From Bryobacteraceae bacterium (GTDB taxonomy: Bacteria > Acidobacteriota > Terriglobia > Bryobacterales > Bryobacteraceae): 64,000 nucleotides of DNA. Location: positions 194,501 to 258,500 of the forward strand of contig JAWKHH010000002.1 of assembly GCA_041394945.1 (NCBI GenBank), written 5' to 3'. The position numbers and the translations under genes are program-made. The notes beneath the pieces were generated by a model. That model made no database searches. It saw only the letters and a list, made by a program, of their open reading frames with translations, and was not told where the DNA came from. Positions within the stretch are counted from its first letter, which is position 1. The number at the start of each line of letters is the position of its first letter. Positions 1-9,041 of the stretch are shown here, piece after piece.

Positions 1-2
1 TG

Positions 3-353
3 GTTGCCTTCATCGACCGGAACTACCTTCAAACGGATGGCAATTCCGAGGACATCATGCCGCTCGATCCTCTGGCCGCGAAATGGGAGGCGTTCGGATG
101 GCGGACCGCGGAGATCGACGGCCATGACTTCGGCGCGATTCTCGACGCGGTGGCGGCCTCCGGTCCAGGTTCCGGCAAACCCACGATGATCGTCGCGCGC
201 ACGCTCAAGGGCAAAGGCGTCGCGTTTATGGAAGACGACAACCATTGGCACGGCGCACCGCCGACCGAAGAGCAGTACCGCCGCGCGATGGCGGCTCTGG
301 GTGTCGTGCATTCCCTCGGTGTCGAGCGTGCCACCGGTGTCGAGCATGAGTGA
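3..353 (+). CDS. Transketolase, N-terminal subunit (3' end only)
   Basis: The gene enters from the left edge of the window and only its last 116 codons are visible. The residues KPTMIVARTLKGKGV followed by an HWHG motif match the end of the thiamine-diphosphate domain of transketolase. Transketolase moves two-carbon units between sugar phosphates in the pentose phosphate pathway. The next gene starts inside this one (ATG at 346, stop at 351-353) and encodes the C-terminal half, so the enzyme is split into two subunits with coupled translation, a common arrangement in bacteria. The N-terminal catalytic residues lie outside the window. Confidence 0.88.
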   Translation, partial: VAFIDRNYLQTDGNSEDIMPLDPLAAKWEAFGWRTAEIDGHDFGAILDAVAASGPGSGKPTMIVARTLKGKGVAFMEDDNHWHGAPPTEEQYRRAMAALGVVHSLGVERATGVEHE

Positions 354-1275
354 TTACCGGCAGACTCGGCAAGGCTATGTGGACGCGCTGATCGAGCTGG
401 CGCGCCAGCGGCCGGACGTGCTGGTGCTCGACGCCGACGTCGCCAAGGCCACGAAAACCTGCGATTTCGAAAAGCTCTTCCCGGACCGCTTTTTCAACTG
501 CGGGGTTCAGGAGCAGGACCTGATGTGCGTGGCCGCGGGGCTCGCGCTCGAAGGCTTCGTGCCGTTCGCCACCACGTTCGGTGTCTTCGCCTCCTGCCGC
601 GCCGGCGACCAGGTTCGCAACGCGATCGCCTATCCGCGCGTGAACGTGAAGATCGGCGCCACGCATTGCGGCATTTCCACCGGCGGCGACGGCGCGTCGC
701 ACCAGGCGAACGAGGATATCGCGATCATGCGGTCGTTCCCGAACATGACCGTGCTCGTGCCCGGCGACTACGAAGAAACGCGTCTGGCGACCCTCGCCGC
801 CGCCGCGCACATCGGACCTGTCTACATCCGCGCCGGCCGCGACACCTACCCGGTAGTGCCGGAACTGCACGGGCCGTTCGAGATCGGCAAGGCGAAGATC
901 CTGCGCGAAGGCGAAATCACGATTGTTTCGACCGGCATCATGACCGGCGAAGCGCTCGCCGCCGCGGGGACCCTCGCGGAAGAAGGCATCGCCGCCGGCG
1001 TCATCCACATGCCCACCGTGAAGCCGCTCGATGCCGCCGCGCTCGCGCAGGCCGCCCGCGGTTCGCGCGGCTTTGTGACGGCCGAGGAGCATTCGATCAT
1101 CGGCGGTCTCGGCGAAGCTGTTTGCGCGGCGCTGGCCGAAATCGCCCCACGGCCAGTGGTGCGTATCGGCCTGCGCGACACGTTCGGCGAATCCGGTACG
1201 GCCGCCGAACTGCTCACCCGCTACGGCCTGCGCGCCGCCAATATCGCCGAAGCCGTGAGGAGACTGGCGGCATGA
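346..1275 (+). CDS. Transketolase, C-terminal subunit
   Basis: This 309-residue protein has the pyrimidine-binding and C-terminal domains of transketolase. Characteristic stretches are the NCGVQEQDLM region (pyrimidine-domain glutamate), the THCGISTGGDGASHQ region and a PVYIRAGRD stretch before the C-terminal domain. I chose ATG 346, which overlaps the N-subunit gene by 8 bases, rather than the in-frame upstream codon at 301. The stop overlaps the next ATG by 4 bases (ATGA), so three genes form one operon. The alcohol dehydrogenase downstream suggests a sugar or polyol catabolic unit rather than only the central pathway; the 1-deoxyxylulose-phosphate synthase family is a related but less likely alternative. 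Confidence 0.9.
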   Translation: MSDYRQTRQGYVDALIELARQRPDVLVLDADVAKATKTCDFEKLFPDRFFNCGVQEQDLMCVAAGLALEGFVPFATTFGVFASCRAGDQVRNAIAYPRVNVKIGATHCGISTGGDGASHQANEDIAIMRSFPNMTVLVPGDYEETRLATLAAAAHIGPVYIRAGRDTYPVVPELHGPFEIGKAKILREGEITIVSTGIMTGEALAAAGTLAEEGIAAGVIHMPTVKPLDAAALAQAARGSRGFVTAEEHSIIGGLGEAVCAALAEIAPRPVVRIGLRDTFGESGTAAELLTRYGLRAANIAEAVRRLAA

Positions 1276-2306
1276 AGGCTGTCGTCAAGAAGACGCCCGG
1301 CCCCGGCGGGCTGGAACTGCTCGACTGGAAAGAGCCCGATCCAGAACCGGACCAGGTGAAGATGCGCGTCACCGGCGCGGGCATCTGTGGCACCGACATC
1401 CATATCATCAAGGGCAATTGGATGAGCCGTCCGCCGGTGGTGCTGGGTCACGAGTGGTGCGGCGAGATCGTGGAGGCGGGCGCGCAGGTGAGGCACCTGA
1501 AACCCGGCGACCGCGTCACCGCGTCCAACCCCGCGCGCACCTGCGGCTACTGCACCTACTGCACATCGGGAAACCCGTTCATGTGTCCGGACCGCATCTC
1601 GGCCGGCTACATGATCGACGGCGCGTTCGCCGAGTACATGTGCATCGACGCGCGCCGGTGCCACAAGATCGAGGATCACGTCACGTTCCGCGAAGCCGCG
1701 CTCGGCGAACCGCTGGCTGTCGCCGTGCGCGCCGTCACCGAACGGACCACCGTCCACGCCGGCGATATCGTCGTGGTTTCCGGCCCCGGCTGCATCGGCC
1801 TGCTCACGATGCAAGTGGCCCGGTTGGAAGGCGCCCGCGTTATCGTCGCGGGGCTCGCCAAGGACGCCGCGCGACTGGAATGCGCGCGCAAACTCGGCGC
1901 GGACCACGTGCTGAACGTCGACGAGCAGCCGCTCGACGCGTTCGTCAAGGAACTCACCGGCGGGCGCGGCGCGGACCTCGTCTATGAATGCGCGGGCAGC
2001 CGCCATTCGCTGGCCTCCTGCTGGACCGCCGTTCGCAAACAAGGAACGCTCGTGCCTCTTGGCGTACACCCGGGCCCATTCGAGACGGACTTCAACAACA
2101 TCATGATGAAGGAACTCAACGTCACCGGCTCCTATGGCTATGTGTGGACGAGTTGGGAGCGCACGGTCCGGCTGCTGGCCGAACACAAGATCGATATCGA
2201 AAGCCTCATTTCGCACGAACTACCGCTTGATCGCTACGAAGACGCGTTCCGCTGGACGCAGGACGGTTCTGCGATCAAAGTGATCTTCAACCCGGCGCTC
2301 GCGTAA
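1272..2306 (+). CDS. Zinc-dependent alcohol/polyol dehydrogenase
   Basis: This is a 344-residue medium-chain dehydrogenase of the sorbitol/threonine dehydrogenase type. It shows the catalytic zinc region GICGTDIH, GHEWCGEI, four cysteines for a structural zinc (CGYCTYC ... FMC) and a nucleotide-binding stretch VVVSGPGCIGLL. It probably oxidises a polyol or secondary alcohol with NAD(P) in the cytoplasm; the substrate cannot be read from sequence. The start codon sits in the 4-base ATGA overlap with the transketolase gene, so the products are probably made together, for example to feed an oxidised sugar into the transketolase reaction (inference). Confidence 0.88.
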   Translation: MKAVVKKTPGPGGLELLDWKEPDPEPDQVKMRVTGAGICGTDIHIIKGNWMSRPPVVLGHEWCGEIVEAGAQVRHLKPGDRVTASNPARTCGYCTYCTSGNPFMCPDRISAGYMIDGAFAEYMCIDARRCHKIEDHVTFREAALGEPLAVAVRAVTERTTVHAGDIVVVSGPGCIGLLTMQVARLEGARVIVAGLAKDAARLECARKLGADHVLNVDEQPLDAFVKELTGGRGADLVYECAGSRHSLASCWTAVRKQGTLVPLGVHPGPFETDFNNIMMKELNVTGSYGYVWTSWERTVRLLAEHKIDIESLISHELPLDRYEDAFRWTQDGSAIKVIFNPALA

Positions 2307-2335
2307 ACACCGCGTGTGGTAGATTCTTAACCACC

Positions 2336-5284
2336 ATGCGGACCTTGGCGATCCTATTCACGGCGCTCATTCCGGCGGCGGGCGCGGATTTCGGCGTGCG
2401 TCTGATCCTCGGCCTCAACGACGCGGCGGATACCAAGTGGGACGGTTCCGTCACCGCCACCGGCGCGACGATTCGGTCGATCGAGCCGTGGCGGTTTGAA
2501 GGCGACGACCGTATCGAGGGCAACTCGTGGGAATGCTCGATCCATCCGATCCGCTTGTTTGGCGCCAACGCGGGGCGGCGTCCGGCGGCGAACGGCGTGG
2601 TCGTGTGGCTCACCGGCGCGAGCGATTCCACCACGCTGGAGGTGAAGACGGCGCAAGGCGGCTTCGTGGTGAACGTGGCGGCGATTCCCTACGGCCAAAT
2701 CGCGCACCACCTCAACGGCCGCGCCATGGCGGATCGAGTGCCGATGACGGCGCGGCTAACCGAGTCCGCCGACGAGCAGGACTACCCGGCGGCGGCCGTC
2801 GACAGGACCGGCGGCGTTTGGATGGCGTGGATGGAGTTCCGCCACCATCCGGATCACAACCGGCTGCGCGCCAACATGCGGACGCCCCCGGCGGGCTTCG
2901 ATCGATACGCGACGGCGGCGCTCGGAGACCGGATCTTCGCGCGCCGTTTCGCGAACGGGCGGTGGTCCGAACCGATCCCGGTAACCGACGAGGGCGGCGA
3001 TCTCTACCGGCCGGCGATCGCCGTGGACGGGCGTGGGCGAGCGTGGGTGTTCTGGTCGTCGAATACAGGCCGCCCGGGCGCGCCGAACTTCGATCTTTTC
3101 GCGCGCCGGATCGACGGCGCCACGCCCGCGTCGGCGGTGCGGCTGTCGAGCGACGCCGGTTCCGATGCATTCCCGGCGGCGTCGACGGATTCGGCAGGCA
3201 ACGTACACGTCGCGTGGCAGGCCTGGCGCAAGGGCAAGGCCGAGATCCATTGGCGCGTGCAGGACGGCGGCAACTTCAAGGGCGAATCGGTTGTGTCCGT
3301 GTCCGGCGGCAACGAGTGGAACCCGGCGATCGCCGCGGACGCCAAGGGCCGTGTGACGGTGGCGTACGAATCCTACCGCAACGGCAACTACGACATCTTC
3401 ATGAAGACCTGGAACGACGGCAAGTGGGGCATCGAGCGGCCGGGCGCGAGCGGACCCACCTATCAGGCGTACCCTTCGCTTGCCTACGAACCTTCGGGCC
3501 GTCTGTGGATGGCATACGAAGAAGGATCGGAGCGTTGGGGCAAGGATTTCGGCGCGTACGAATCGTCGGGCGTGGCGCTCTATCAGGGGCGGGCGGTCCG
3601 GCTGCGAGGCTGGGAGCCCGACGGGCGCATGGTGGAGGCATCGGCCGATCCGGGCTCGGTGCTTCCCGGCGCGGCGGAAACGCGGCCTGATTCCGGAAAT
3701 CGGCAGTTCGCCGCCGATGAGTGGCTCCGTCCGCGCACCGACGCCTGGAAGAACCGGCAGATGGGCCGCGCGACGGCCAACGCGGCCGCGCCGCGCAACA
3801 GCTACCCGCGGCTGACTGTGGATGCCAGCGGCCGGTTGTGGCTCGCGTTTCGCTCCAATCATCCGATCTGGTGGAACCCCCTTGGCACTACATGGTCCGA
3901 GTGGGCGGCTTCCTACGACGGTGGCCGATGGACCGGACCGATCTACCTGATGCACTCGGACAACCTGCTCGACAACCGTCCGGCGATCGTTTCGGCGAAG
4001 GCTGGCGAGGCGATGGTGATCGGGTCCGCGGACGGCCGCCGCGACTTTTACAGAATCCCTCGCACCGCGGCGCTGACGGAGACCAACGATCCCTACAACA
4101 ACGATCTATACGTGAACACGATCGAGTTGGCGCCCGGGTCCGGAGCGCTTGAAACGCGAGCCGCCGGACGGGATCCGCGTCCGGGCATGGGCAACGACGA
4201 ACTGGCCGAGAAGCAGGTATGGGCGCGGATGCGGGCGGCGAAAGTGGATGGAAAGTATCGCATCGTGCGCGGCGAATTCCACCGGCACAGTGAGGTTTCC
4301 GCCGATGGCGGCAACGACGGTTCGCTGCTCGAACAGTGGCGCTACACGCTGGATGCGGCGGGTATGGACTGGGTGGGCTGCTGCGATCACGACAACGGCG
4401 GCGGGCGCGAGTATTCGTGGTGGATCAACCAGAAACTCACTGACTTGTTTTATATGCCTGGTTCCTTTGTTCCGATGTTTTCCTACGAACGCAGCGTGCG
4501 CTATCCGGAGGGCCACCGCAACGTCGTGTTCGCGCAGCGCGGCATCCGGACCCTGCCGAGGCTGCCGATCACCGACGCGGCGAAGGTGGTGCGCGCGCCG
4601 GATACGCAGATGCTCTACGACTATCTGAAGAAGTTCAACGGAATCGTCGCCATGCACACCTCGGGGACGAATATGGGAACCGACTGGCGCGACAACGACC
4701 CGGTGAGCGAACCGGTGGTCGAAATCTATCAGGGTGACCGGCAGAACTACGAGATGCCCGACGCGCCACGCACCAACAGGGAACCCGATTCAATCGGCGG
4801 CTGGCGACCGAAGGGCTTCGTCAACCTGGCGCTGGAAATGGGCTACAAGCTGGCGTTCCAGGCATCGTCGGATCACATCTCGACGCACATGAGCTACTGC
4901 AACATTCTCGCCGACGGACTCACGCGCGAGGCCGTACTGGAGGGCTTCCAGAAGCGCCATGTCTACGGCGCCACCGACGACATCTTCGCCGAGTTCGTCG
5001 CCTTCGACGGCGGGAAGAAGAAGCACCTGATGGGCGACCAATTTGAATCCGACGGCGCTGTCGAATTAGACGTTAAGCTCGAGGGCGCCGGTCCGTTCGC
5101 GAAAGTCTGGATCGTGAAGGACGGAACCTACGCCTACTCGGCGGAGCCGAACCAATCGAAGGTGTCGTTCCGATGGAAAGACAACGATCCGGGCAAGGGC
5201 AAGACGAGCTACTACTATGTGCGGGGCCTGCAGCAGGATGGCGAAGTGGTGTGGGTGTCGCCGGTGTGGGTGACGTACAAGTAG
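2336..5284 (+). CDS. Exported propeller protein with DUF3604/PHP-like domain
   Basis: This 982-residue protein starts with a signal peptide (about residues 1-18). Residues roughly 130-620 carry repeated blade-like segments (WMAWMEF, VFWSS, VAWQAW), typical of a beta-propeller. From about residue 645 there is a PHP-like metal site: GEFHRHSE, CCDHDNGG near 681 and SSDH near 844, resembling DUF3604 proteins. The last 70 residues look like a small beta-sandwich. PHP-fold enzymes usually hydrolyse phosphoesters, but the substrate is unknown here. The gene follows the dehydrogenase by 29 bases and converges on the sulfatase gene, 4 bases away. Confidence 0.7.
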   Translation: MRTLAILFTALIPAAGADFGVRLILGLNDAADTKWDGSVTATGATIRSIEPWRFEGDDRIEGNSWECSIHPIRLFGANAGRRPAANGVVVWLTGASDSTTLEVKTAQGGFVVNVAAIPYGQIAHHLNGRAMADRVPMTARLTESADEQDYPAAAVDRTGGVWMAWMEFRHHPDHNRLRANMRTPPAGFDRYATAALGDRIFARRFANGRWSEPIPVTDEGGDLYRPAIAVDGRGRAWVFWSSNTGRPGAPNFDLFARRIDGATPASAVRLSSDAGSDAFPAASTDSAGNVHVAWQAWRKGKAEIHWRVQDGGNFKGESVVSVSGGNEWNPAIAADAKGRVTVAYESYRNGNYDIFMKTWNDGKWGIERPGASGPTYQAYPSLAYEPSGRLWMAYEEGSERWGKDFGAYESSGVALYQGRAVRLRGWEPDGRMVEASADPGSVLPGAAETRPDSGNRQFAADEWLRPRTDAWKNRQMGRATANAAAPRNSYPRLTVDASGRLWLAFRSNHPIWWNPLGTTWSEWAASYDGGRWTGPIYLMHSDNLLDNRPAIVSAKAGEAMVIGSADGRRDFYRIPRTAALTETNDPYNNDLYVNTIELAPGSGALETRAAGRDPRPGMGNDELAEKQVWARMRAAKVDGKYRIVRGEFHRHSEVSADGGNDGSLLEQWRYTLDAAGMDWVGCCDHDNGGGREYSWWINQKLTDLFYMPGSFVPMFSYERSVRYPEGHRNVVFAQRGIRTLPRLPITDAAKVVRAPDTQMLYDYLKKFNGIVAMHTSGTNMGTDWRDNDPVSEPVVEIYQGDRQNYEMPDAPRTNREPDSIGGWRPKGFVNLALEMGYKLAFQASSDHISTHMSYCNILADGLTREAVLEGFQKRHVYGATDDIFAEFVAFDGGKKKHLMGDQFESDGAVELDVKLEGAGPFAKVWIVKDGTYAYSAEPNQSKVSFRWKDNDPGKGKTSYYYVRGLQQDGEVVWVSPVWVTYK

Positions 5285-5288
5285 GCAG

Positions 5289-6734
5289 TTAGCGGCCGGG
5301 CCAGGGATAATCGTTGCGGCCCGCGTCCGGGTCCACGAAGCCTTTTGGCAACTGGCGCCGCCAGGCGAGCAGCCGCCCGGACATCTCTTTCACCAGCGCC
5401 TTACGCGCGGCGGCGGCGTTGTTCATCTCCGACGGGTCTCGCGGGATCTCGTACAATTCCACGCGGCTCATGTCGGGATTCATCAGCAGTTTGAAATCGC
5501 CGTCGCGCATGGCGAGCATGGGGCTACGGTCCAGCACGTGGCCGTAGACCGGATAGCGATTCTCCCAATAGAGAGCCCGCCGGCGACGTGGGTTCTCCCC
5601 TTGCAGTGATGGAGAAAGATCCTCGCCGTCGACGTCCGCCGGCGCGTCGAGTCCGGCCAGCCGCGCGAAGGAAGGCAGAAAGTCGACTCCGCTCAGTACG
5701 GTGTCGTTGTTCACCCGTCCCGCCGGCGTCGCGCCCTTCCAGCGGGCGATGAACGGTGTGCGGATGCCGCCTTCGTAGAGGCTCCGCTTCAAGCCGCGGA
5801 ACGGCCCCGCCGAACCGGCGCCGCCGTAGTGCGAAGTGAACGGGATGAGTCCGCTTTCCGGACCGTTGTCGCTTGCGAACACGAACAGCGTGTTTTCGGC
5901 AAGCCCCATCCGGTCGAGCGAATCGAGAATGCGGCCGATATGGCGATCCATGTTCGTGAGCACACCGTAGTAGACCTGCATCGCCCCCTTCTGGTCGCCC
6001 CACTTCGGGGAGAGATCGGCGTAGGGCGCCATCATTTCCTCCGTTGGGTGGAGCGGCGAATGCGGGTCGTAGAGCCAGGCGTTGATGTAGAACGGCTGGG
6101 CGCGGTGTTGCTCGGCGAAGCCGATGACGCGATCGGCGATTGTTTCCGAAGAGCGGACGCGGCCGTCGGGACCGCTGAGGCAGGCGTCGTAACGATCGAT
6201 GCCGTACGCTTCCGGCGTTGGCGCTTCCGGCCCGCTCGACAAGTGCCACTTTCCGAAATGCCCGGTGGCGTACCCCGCCTTCTGCAGCATGCGGGTGAGC
6301 GTGCCGGTCTTGGGGTCGAGCGAATTGGATACGCCGCGTCGCTTGTTCAGTTCCGGCGTGCCGAGATAGTCGTGGATACCGGTGCGCGCCGGAAAGAAAC
6401 CCGTCATGATCCCAGCGCGAGATGGCGAGCAAACCGGCGACGCCACGTAGAACTGGGTGAAGCGGGTGCCCTCGGCGGCCATGCGGTCGAGGTTCGGCGT
6501 TTTCGGGTCGCCGTCCTGGATCCAGCCGCCGTGCGCCACGCGGCCGCGCCGCCCAAAACTGGGGAGGTCTCCCCATCCGAGGTCGTCGGCGAACAGAAAT
6601 ACGATGTTCGGAGGGCGGCGATTCTGCGCGAGCGCGGCGGCCCCCGAAGCGCCGAGCAAGGCCCGCCGCGTGATCCGGCGATGTGCCGTCGTGCGCAACT
6701 CAGGTAAATTCTGCATGCTCGGCGTGCCTGCCAT
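5289..6734 (-). CDS. Exported sulfatase (arylsulfatase family, Tat signal)
   Basis: This 481-residue protein belongs to the formylglycine-dependent sulfatases. The N-terminus has a twin-arginine-like stretch (HRRITRRALLGASGAAA). The metal-binding FADD is at residues 48-51, and the modification motif CSPSR begins at Cys102, which a formylglycine-generating enzyme must convert. GKWHL and SDNG motifs follow. The protein likely removes sulfate from glycans outside the cytoplasm. The ATG at 6734 has a GGAAAGG ribosome-binding site, so I kept it over the internal ATG at 6716. No sulfatase-maturing enzyme is encoded in this window. Confidence 0.9.
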   Translation of the reverse strand: MAGTPSMQNLPELRTTAHRRITRRALLGASGAAALAQNRRPPNIVFLFADDLGWGDLPSFGRRGRVAHGGWIQDGDPKTPNLDRMAAEGTRFTQFYVASPVCSPSRAGIMTGFFPARTGIHDYLGTPELNKRRGVSNSLDPKTGTLTRMLQKAGYATGHFGKWHLSSGPEAPTPEAYGIDRYDACLSGPDGRVRSSETIADRVIGFAEQHRAQPFYINAWLYDPHSPLHPTEEMMAPYADLSPKWGDQKGAMQVYYGVLTNMDRHIGRILDSLDRMGLAENTLFVFASDNGPESGLIPFTSHYGGAGSAGPFRGLKRSLYEGGIRTPFIARWKGATPAGRVNNDTVLSGVDFLPSFARLAGLDAPADVDGEDLSPSLQGENPRRRRALYWENRYPVYGHVLDRSPMLAMRDGDFKLLMNPDMSRVELYEIPRDPSEMNNAAAARKALVKEMSGRLLAWRRQLPKGFVDPDAGRNDYPWPGR

Positions 6735-6807
6735 TGTAAACCTTTCCTGTCGCTCGCGGGCCTGTGATTTTTTGCGTGAACTCTCGTGTTTATTGCAACT
6801 TCACGCG

Positions 6808-6835
6808 CCCGCACACGTCTTCTAAGACGCGCGGG
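6808..6835. repeat. Inverted repeat in divergent intergenic region
   Basis: A perfect palindrome CGTCTT-ct-AAGACG (6816-6829) is enclosed by CCCGC (6808-6812) and GCGGG (6831-6835). It lies between the divergent sulfatase and glycine-zipper genes, about 40 bases before the TTG start at 6875. It could be an operator or a leader hairpin; no T-run follows, so a terminator is unlikely. Confidence 0.45.
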
Positions 6836-6874
6836 AAACTTGCGTAACGTTGCACCGCCAGAAGGAGAATCTAG

Positions 6875-7318
6875 TTGAACCGTATTGTCCGTGTCACTGT
6901 CGTTCTTGCCGCCGCCGCCGGGCTGACGTTGGCCGCGCAGAGTCCTTCGTCCGCCGCGGCGCCTGCCGCCAACTCTTCGTCGCCCGAAGCGGACGTGAAA
7001 CAGTTCCTCGATGCGATGAGCACCATCGGGAGTATCTTCACCGGGACGGCTTCCGCGCCGGCGAGTGCGAACGCGGTGGTTGAGAATGCGGATGCGCAGC
7101 CGGTTGCGAAGGAGCCGTCGGCGGAGCCCACCGTTGAGACCAGACGGCGTTCCACCAAGAACTCGGTTGCGATCGTAACCGGGGGCGCGGCTGCCGGCGC
7201 GGCAATCGGCGCCGCCACCAAGAAGGGGACGAAGGGGATTATTGTCGGAGCGGCGATCGGCGCCGCGGCGGGCATCATTTACGATCGCGCCACGTACAAG
7301 AACCCCGGCAAGATCTGA
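6875..7318 (+). CDS. Small exported glycine-zipper protein
   Basis: This 147-residue protein begins with a signal peptide (MNRIVRVTVVLAAAAGLTLAAQ). A low-complexity middle is followed by a glycine-zipper segment (GGAAAGAAIGAA ... GAAIGAAAGIIYD), as in small outer-membrane or pore-forming proteins. I take the TTG at 6875 as start because a strong AGAAGGAGA ribosome-binding site ends 7 bases upstream. The gene stands alone and is followed by stem-loop structures ending in a T-run. Its role is unknown; a structural envelope role is plausible. Confidence 0.72.
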   Translation: MNRIVRVTVVLAAAAGLTLAAQSPSSAAAPAANSSSPEADVKQFLDAMSTIGSIFTGTASAPASANAVVENADAQPVAKEPSAEPTVETRRRSTKNSVAIVTGGAAAGAAIGAATKKGTKGIIVGAAIGAAAGIIYDRATYKNPGKI

Positions 7319-7330
7319 AGCGCAGAGTTT

Positions 7331-7373
7331 GTGTCCGGCCGTAGTCGGCGGCGCGAGCCGCTGGACCGGACAC
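7331..7373 (+). repeat. Nested inverted repeat downstream of glycine-zipper gene
   Basis: GTGTCCGG (7331-7338) pairs perfectly with CCGGACAC (7366-7373), and inside it CGGC and GCCG can pair around a short loop. It lies between the stop of the glycine-zipper gene and the terminator at 7378. It could stabilise the 3' end of that mRNA or be part of a short structured RNA. Confidence 0.5.
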
Positions 7374-7377
7374 TCAC

Positions 7378-7417
7378 AGGGGAGCGGGTAATCCCTGGGC
7401 CTGCTCCCCTCTTTTTT
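7378..7417 (+). terminator. Intrinsic terminator
   Basis: AGGGGAGC (7378-7385) pairs with GCTCCCCT (7403-7410); with one G-U pair the stem extends to 11 base pairs. CTTTTTT follows at 7411-7417. It ends the glycine-zipper transcript and separates it from msrA, whose GTG start lies 22 bases beyond. Confidence 0.85.
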
Positions 7418-7438
7418 GGTCCTGCTACAGTAGCGTCT

Positions 7439-7975
7439 GTGGAATCCCAATCAATCACACTCGGCGGCGGCTGTTTCTGGTGCCTCGAAGCCGTGTTTCA
7501 ACGAATGGCCGGAGTGGTCGGGGTTGAGTCCGGCTACATGGGCGGCCACGTCGGGAACCCTACTTACAAACAGGTGTGTTCCGGGAACACCGGGCACGCC
7601 GAGGTGGTGCGGGTCTCCTTCGATCCTTCGGCAGTTTCGCTCAGCGAGATTCTGGAAGTCTTCTTCGCCATTCACGACCCCACTACCCTCAACCGGCAAG
7701 GCAACGACGTCGGCACGCAATACCGGTCCGCGATCTACACGAACTCCCCGGAGCAGGAAGCCGGCGTGCGCGCCTTTGTGGACGCGCTGGCCGCGTCGGA
7801 CCGTTTTGGCGGCCGGATCGTCACCGAGATCGCGCCGGCCGGCGTGTTCCATAAAGCTGAAGACTACCATCAGGATTACTTCAACAACAACGCCTACCAG
7901 CCCTATTGCCAGTACGTGGTGGCGCCCAAGGTTGAGAAATTCCTCACGAAGTTTCCAGGCCGCGCGCGGGCGTAG
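7439..7975 (+). CDS. msrA: Peptide-methionine (S)-S-oxide reductase MsrA
   Basis: The 178-residue protein has the MsrA active-site motif GGCFWC near its start (catalytic cysteine in GCFW), then GYMGG, GHAEVV and the GTQYRSAIY motif. It repairs oxidised methionine using thioredoxin. The reading frame extends further upstream but would run through the terminator at 7378-7417, so I chose GTG 7439, which gives a normal-length enzyme. No strong ribosome-binding site is visible, so translation may be leaderless or weak. No export signal is seen, so it is probably cytoplasmic. Confidence 0.92.
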   Translation: MESQSITLGGGCFWCLEAVFQRMAGVVGVESGYMGGHVGNPTYKQVCSGNTGHAEVVRVSFDPSAVSLSEILEVFFAIHDPTTLNRQGNDVGTQYRSAIYTNSPEQEAGVRAFVDALAASDRFGGRIVTEIAPAGVFHKAEDYHQDYFNNNAYQPYCQYVVAPKVEKFLTKFPGRARA

Positions 7976-8002
7976 GCCGGCGCCTTGAGATAAAATCTCC
8001 CC

Positions 8003-9013
8003 ATGCATCGAATCCTCCTCGCACTCGCGGCCTGTGCGTTGCTCGGCTCCGCCCAGACAAAAAAAATCCTCGTTTCCGGTCAGCCCCCCGACGTCATCGC
8101 CGACTGGCAGTCCGTGTCGTCCAAAGTGAAGCTGGTGCCCGTGACCAAGGATACGGCGCTCGCCGAGATCGCCGACGCCGACGCCTACGTGGGCGGCGAC
8201 ATCACACCGCAGTTGGTCCGCGCGGCAAGGAAGCTCCAGTGGGTGCAGGTGACGAGCGCGGGCGTGGAGCGCGTACTCCATCTTTCCGGCGGCAATGACC
8301 TGCGCGATTCCAACGCCATCCTCACCAACAACCAGATCGTGCAGGGGCCGGAGATTGCCGATCACGCGCTGGCAATGCTGCTCTATTTCACTCGCAACCT
8401 GCATGTTTACTCGGATGACCGGAAGATCGAGAACTGGCGCCGGGAGCGCTTCCCCGGAATCGAGTTGAACACTAAGCGCGCGCTCGTCATCGGATGCGGC
8501 GGCATCGGCCAGCAGATCGCGCTGCGGTCCTGGGCGTTCGGCATGAAGGTGACCTGCATCGATCCGGATGACCTTCCGTACTCGCCGTTCATCGAGCGCG
8601 TGGTGAAACCGGACCAGATCGACTCGGTGATCGGAGAGGCCGACGTGGTGTTCATCTCCGCGCCGCACACGCCCAAGAGCCACAAGATGGTGGGGCCGAA
8701 ACAGTTCGAACTGATGAAGAAGGGCTCGTATTTCATCGCCGTCAGCCGCGGCGGAATCTACGATCTGGACGCGCTGGTGAAGGCGCTGGACTCGCAGCGA
8801 GTGGCCGCCGCCGGTGTTGACGTCACCGATCCCGAGCCGCTCCCCAAGGGCCACGCGCTCTGGAAGTTCCCGAACGCGATCGTCACGCCGCACATCGCTG
8901 GCCGCAGCGATCTCGACCGCGGTCGCATGCTCGGCACGGTGAAAGAGAACATCCGGCGCTTCGCCGAAGGGCTGCCGCTGGTGAACGTGGTCGATAAGCA
9001 GAAAGGTTACTGA
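8003..9013 (+). CDS. D-2-hydroxyacid dehydrogenase with signal peptide
   Basis: This 336-residue protein has the NAD-binding motif IGCGGIG, the active-site Arg in VSRGGIYD, the Glu in DPEPLP and the His in TPHIAG, so the catalytic triad of the D-isomer 2-hydroxyacid dehydrogenases is complete. These enzymes reduce 2-keto acids to D-2-hydroxy acids with NAD(P)H. The N-terminus (MHRILLALAACALLGSAQ) looks like a cleavable signal peptide, which is odd because NAD cofactors are cytoplasmic. It follows msrA by 27 bases in the same direction and may share its transcript. Confidence 0.85.
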   Translation: MHRILLALAACALLGSAQTKKILVSGQPPDVIADWQSVSSKVKLVPVTKDTALAEIADADAYVGGDITPQLVRAARKLQWVQVTSAGVERVLHLSGGNDLRDSNAILTNNQIVQGPEIADHALAMLLYFTRNLHVYSDDRKIENWRRERFPGIELNTKRALVIGCGGIGQQIALRSWAFGMKVTCIDPDDLPYSPFIERVVKPDQIDSVIGEADVVFISAPHTPKSHKMVGPKQFELMKKGSYFIAVSRGGIYDLDALVKALDSQRVAAAGVDVTDPEPLPKGHALWKFPNAIVTPHIAGRSDLDRGRMLGTVKENIRRFAEGLPLVNVVDKQKGY

Positions 9014-9041
9014 AACCGCTGCGGCTGGCCGTCGCGTCCAA

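Noticed and set aside
226..1092. 288-residue antisense frame opposite transketolase
   Set aside because: Shadow frame; transketolase is certain on the plus strand.
7331..7438. Earlier start of msrA across the terminator
   Set aside because: Translation would begin inside a strong hairpin with T-run; GTG 7439 gives the normal MsrA length.
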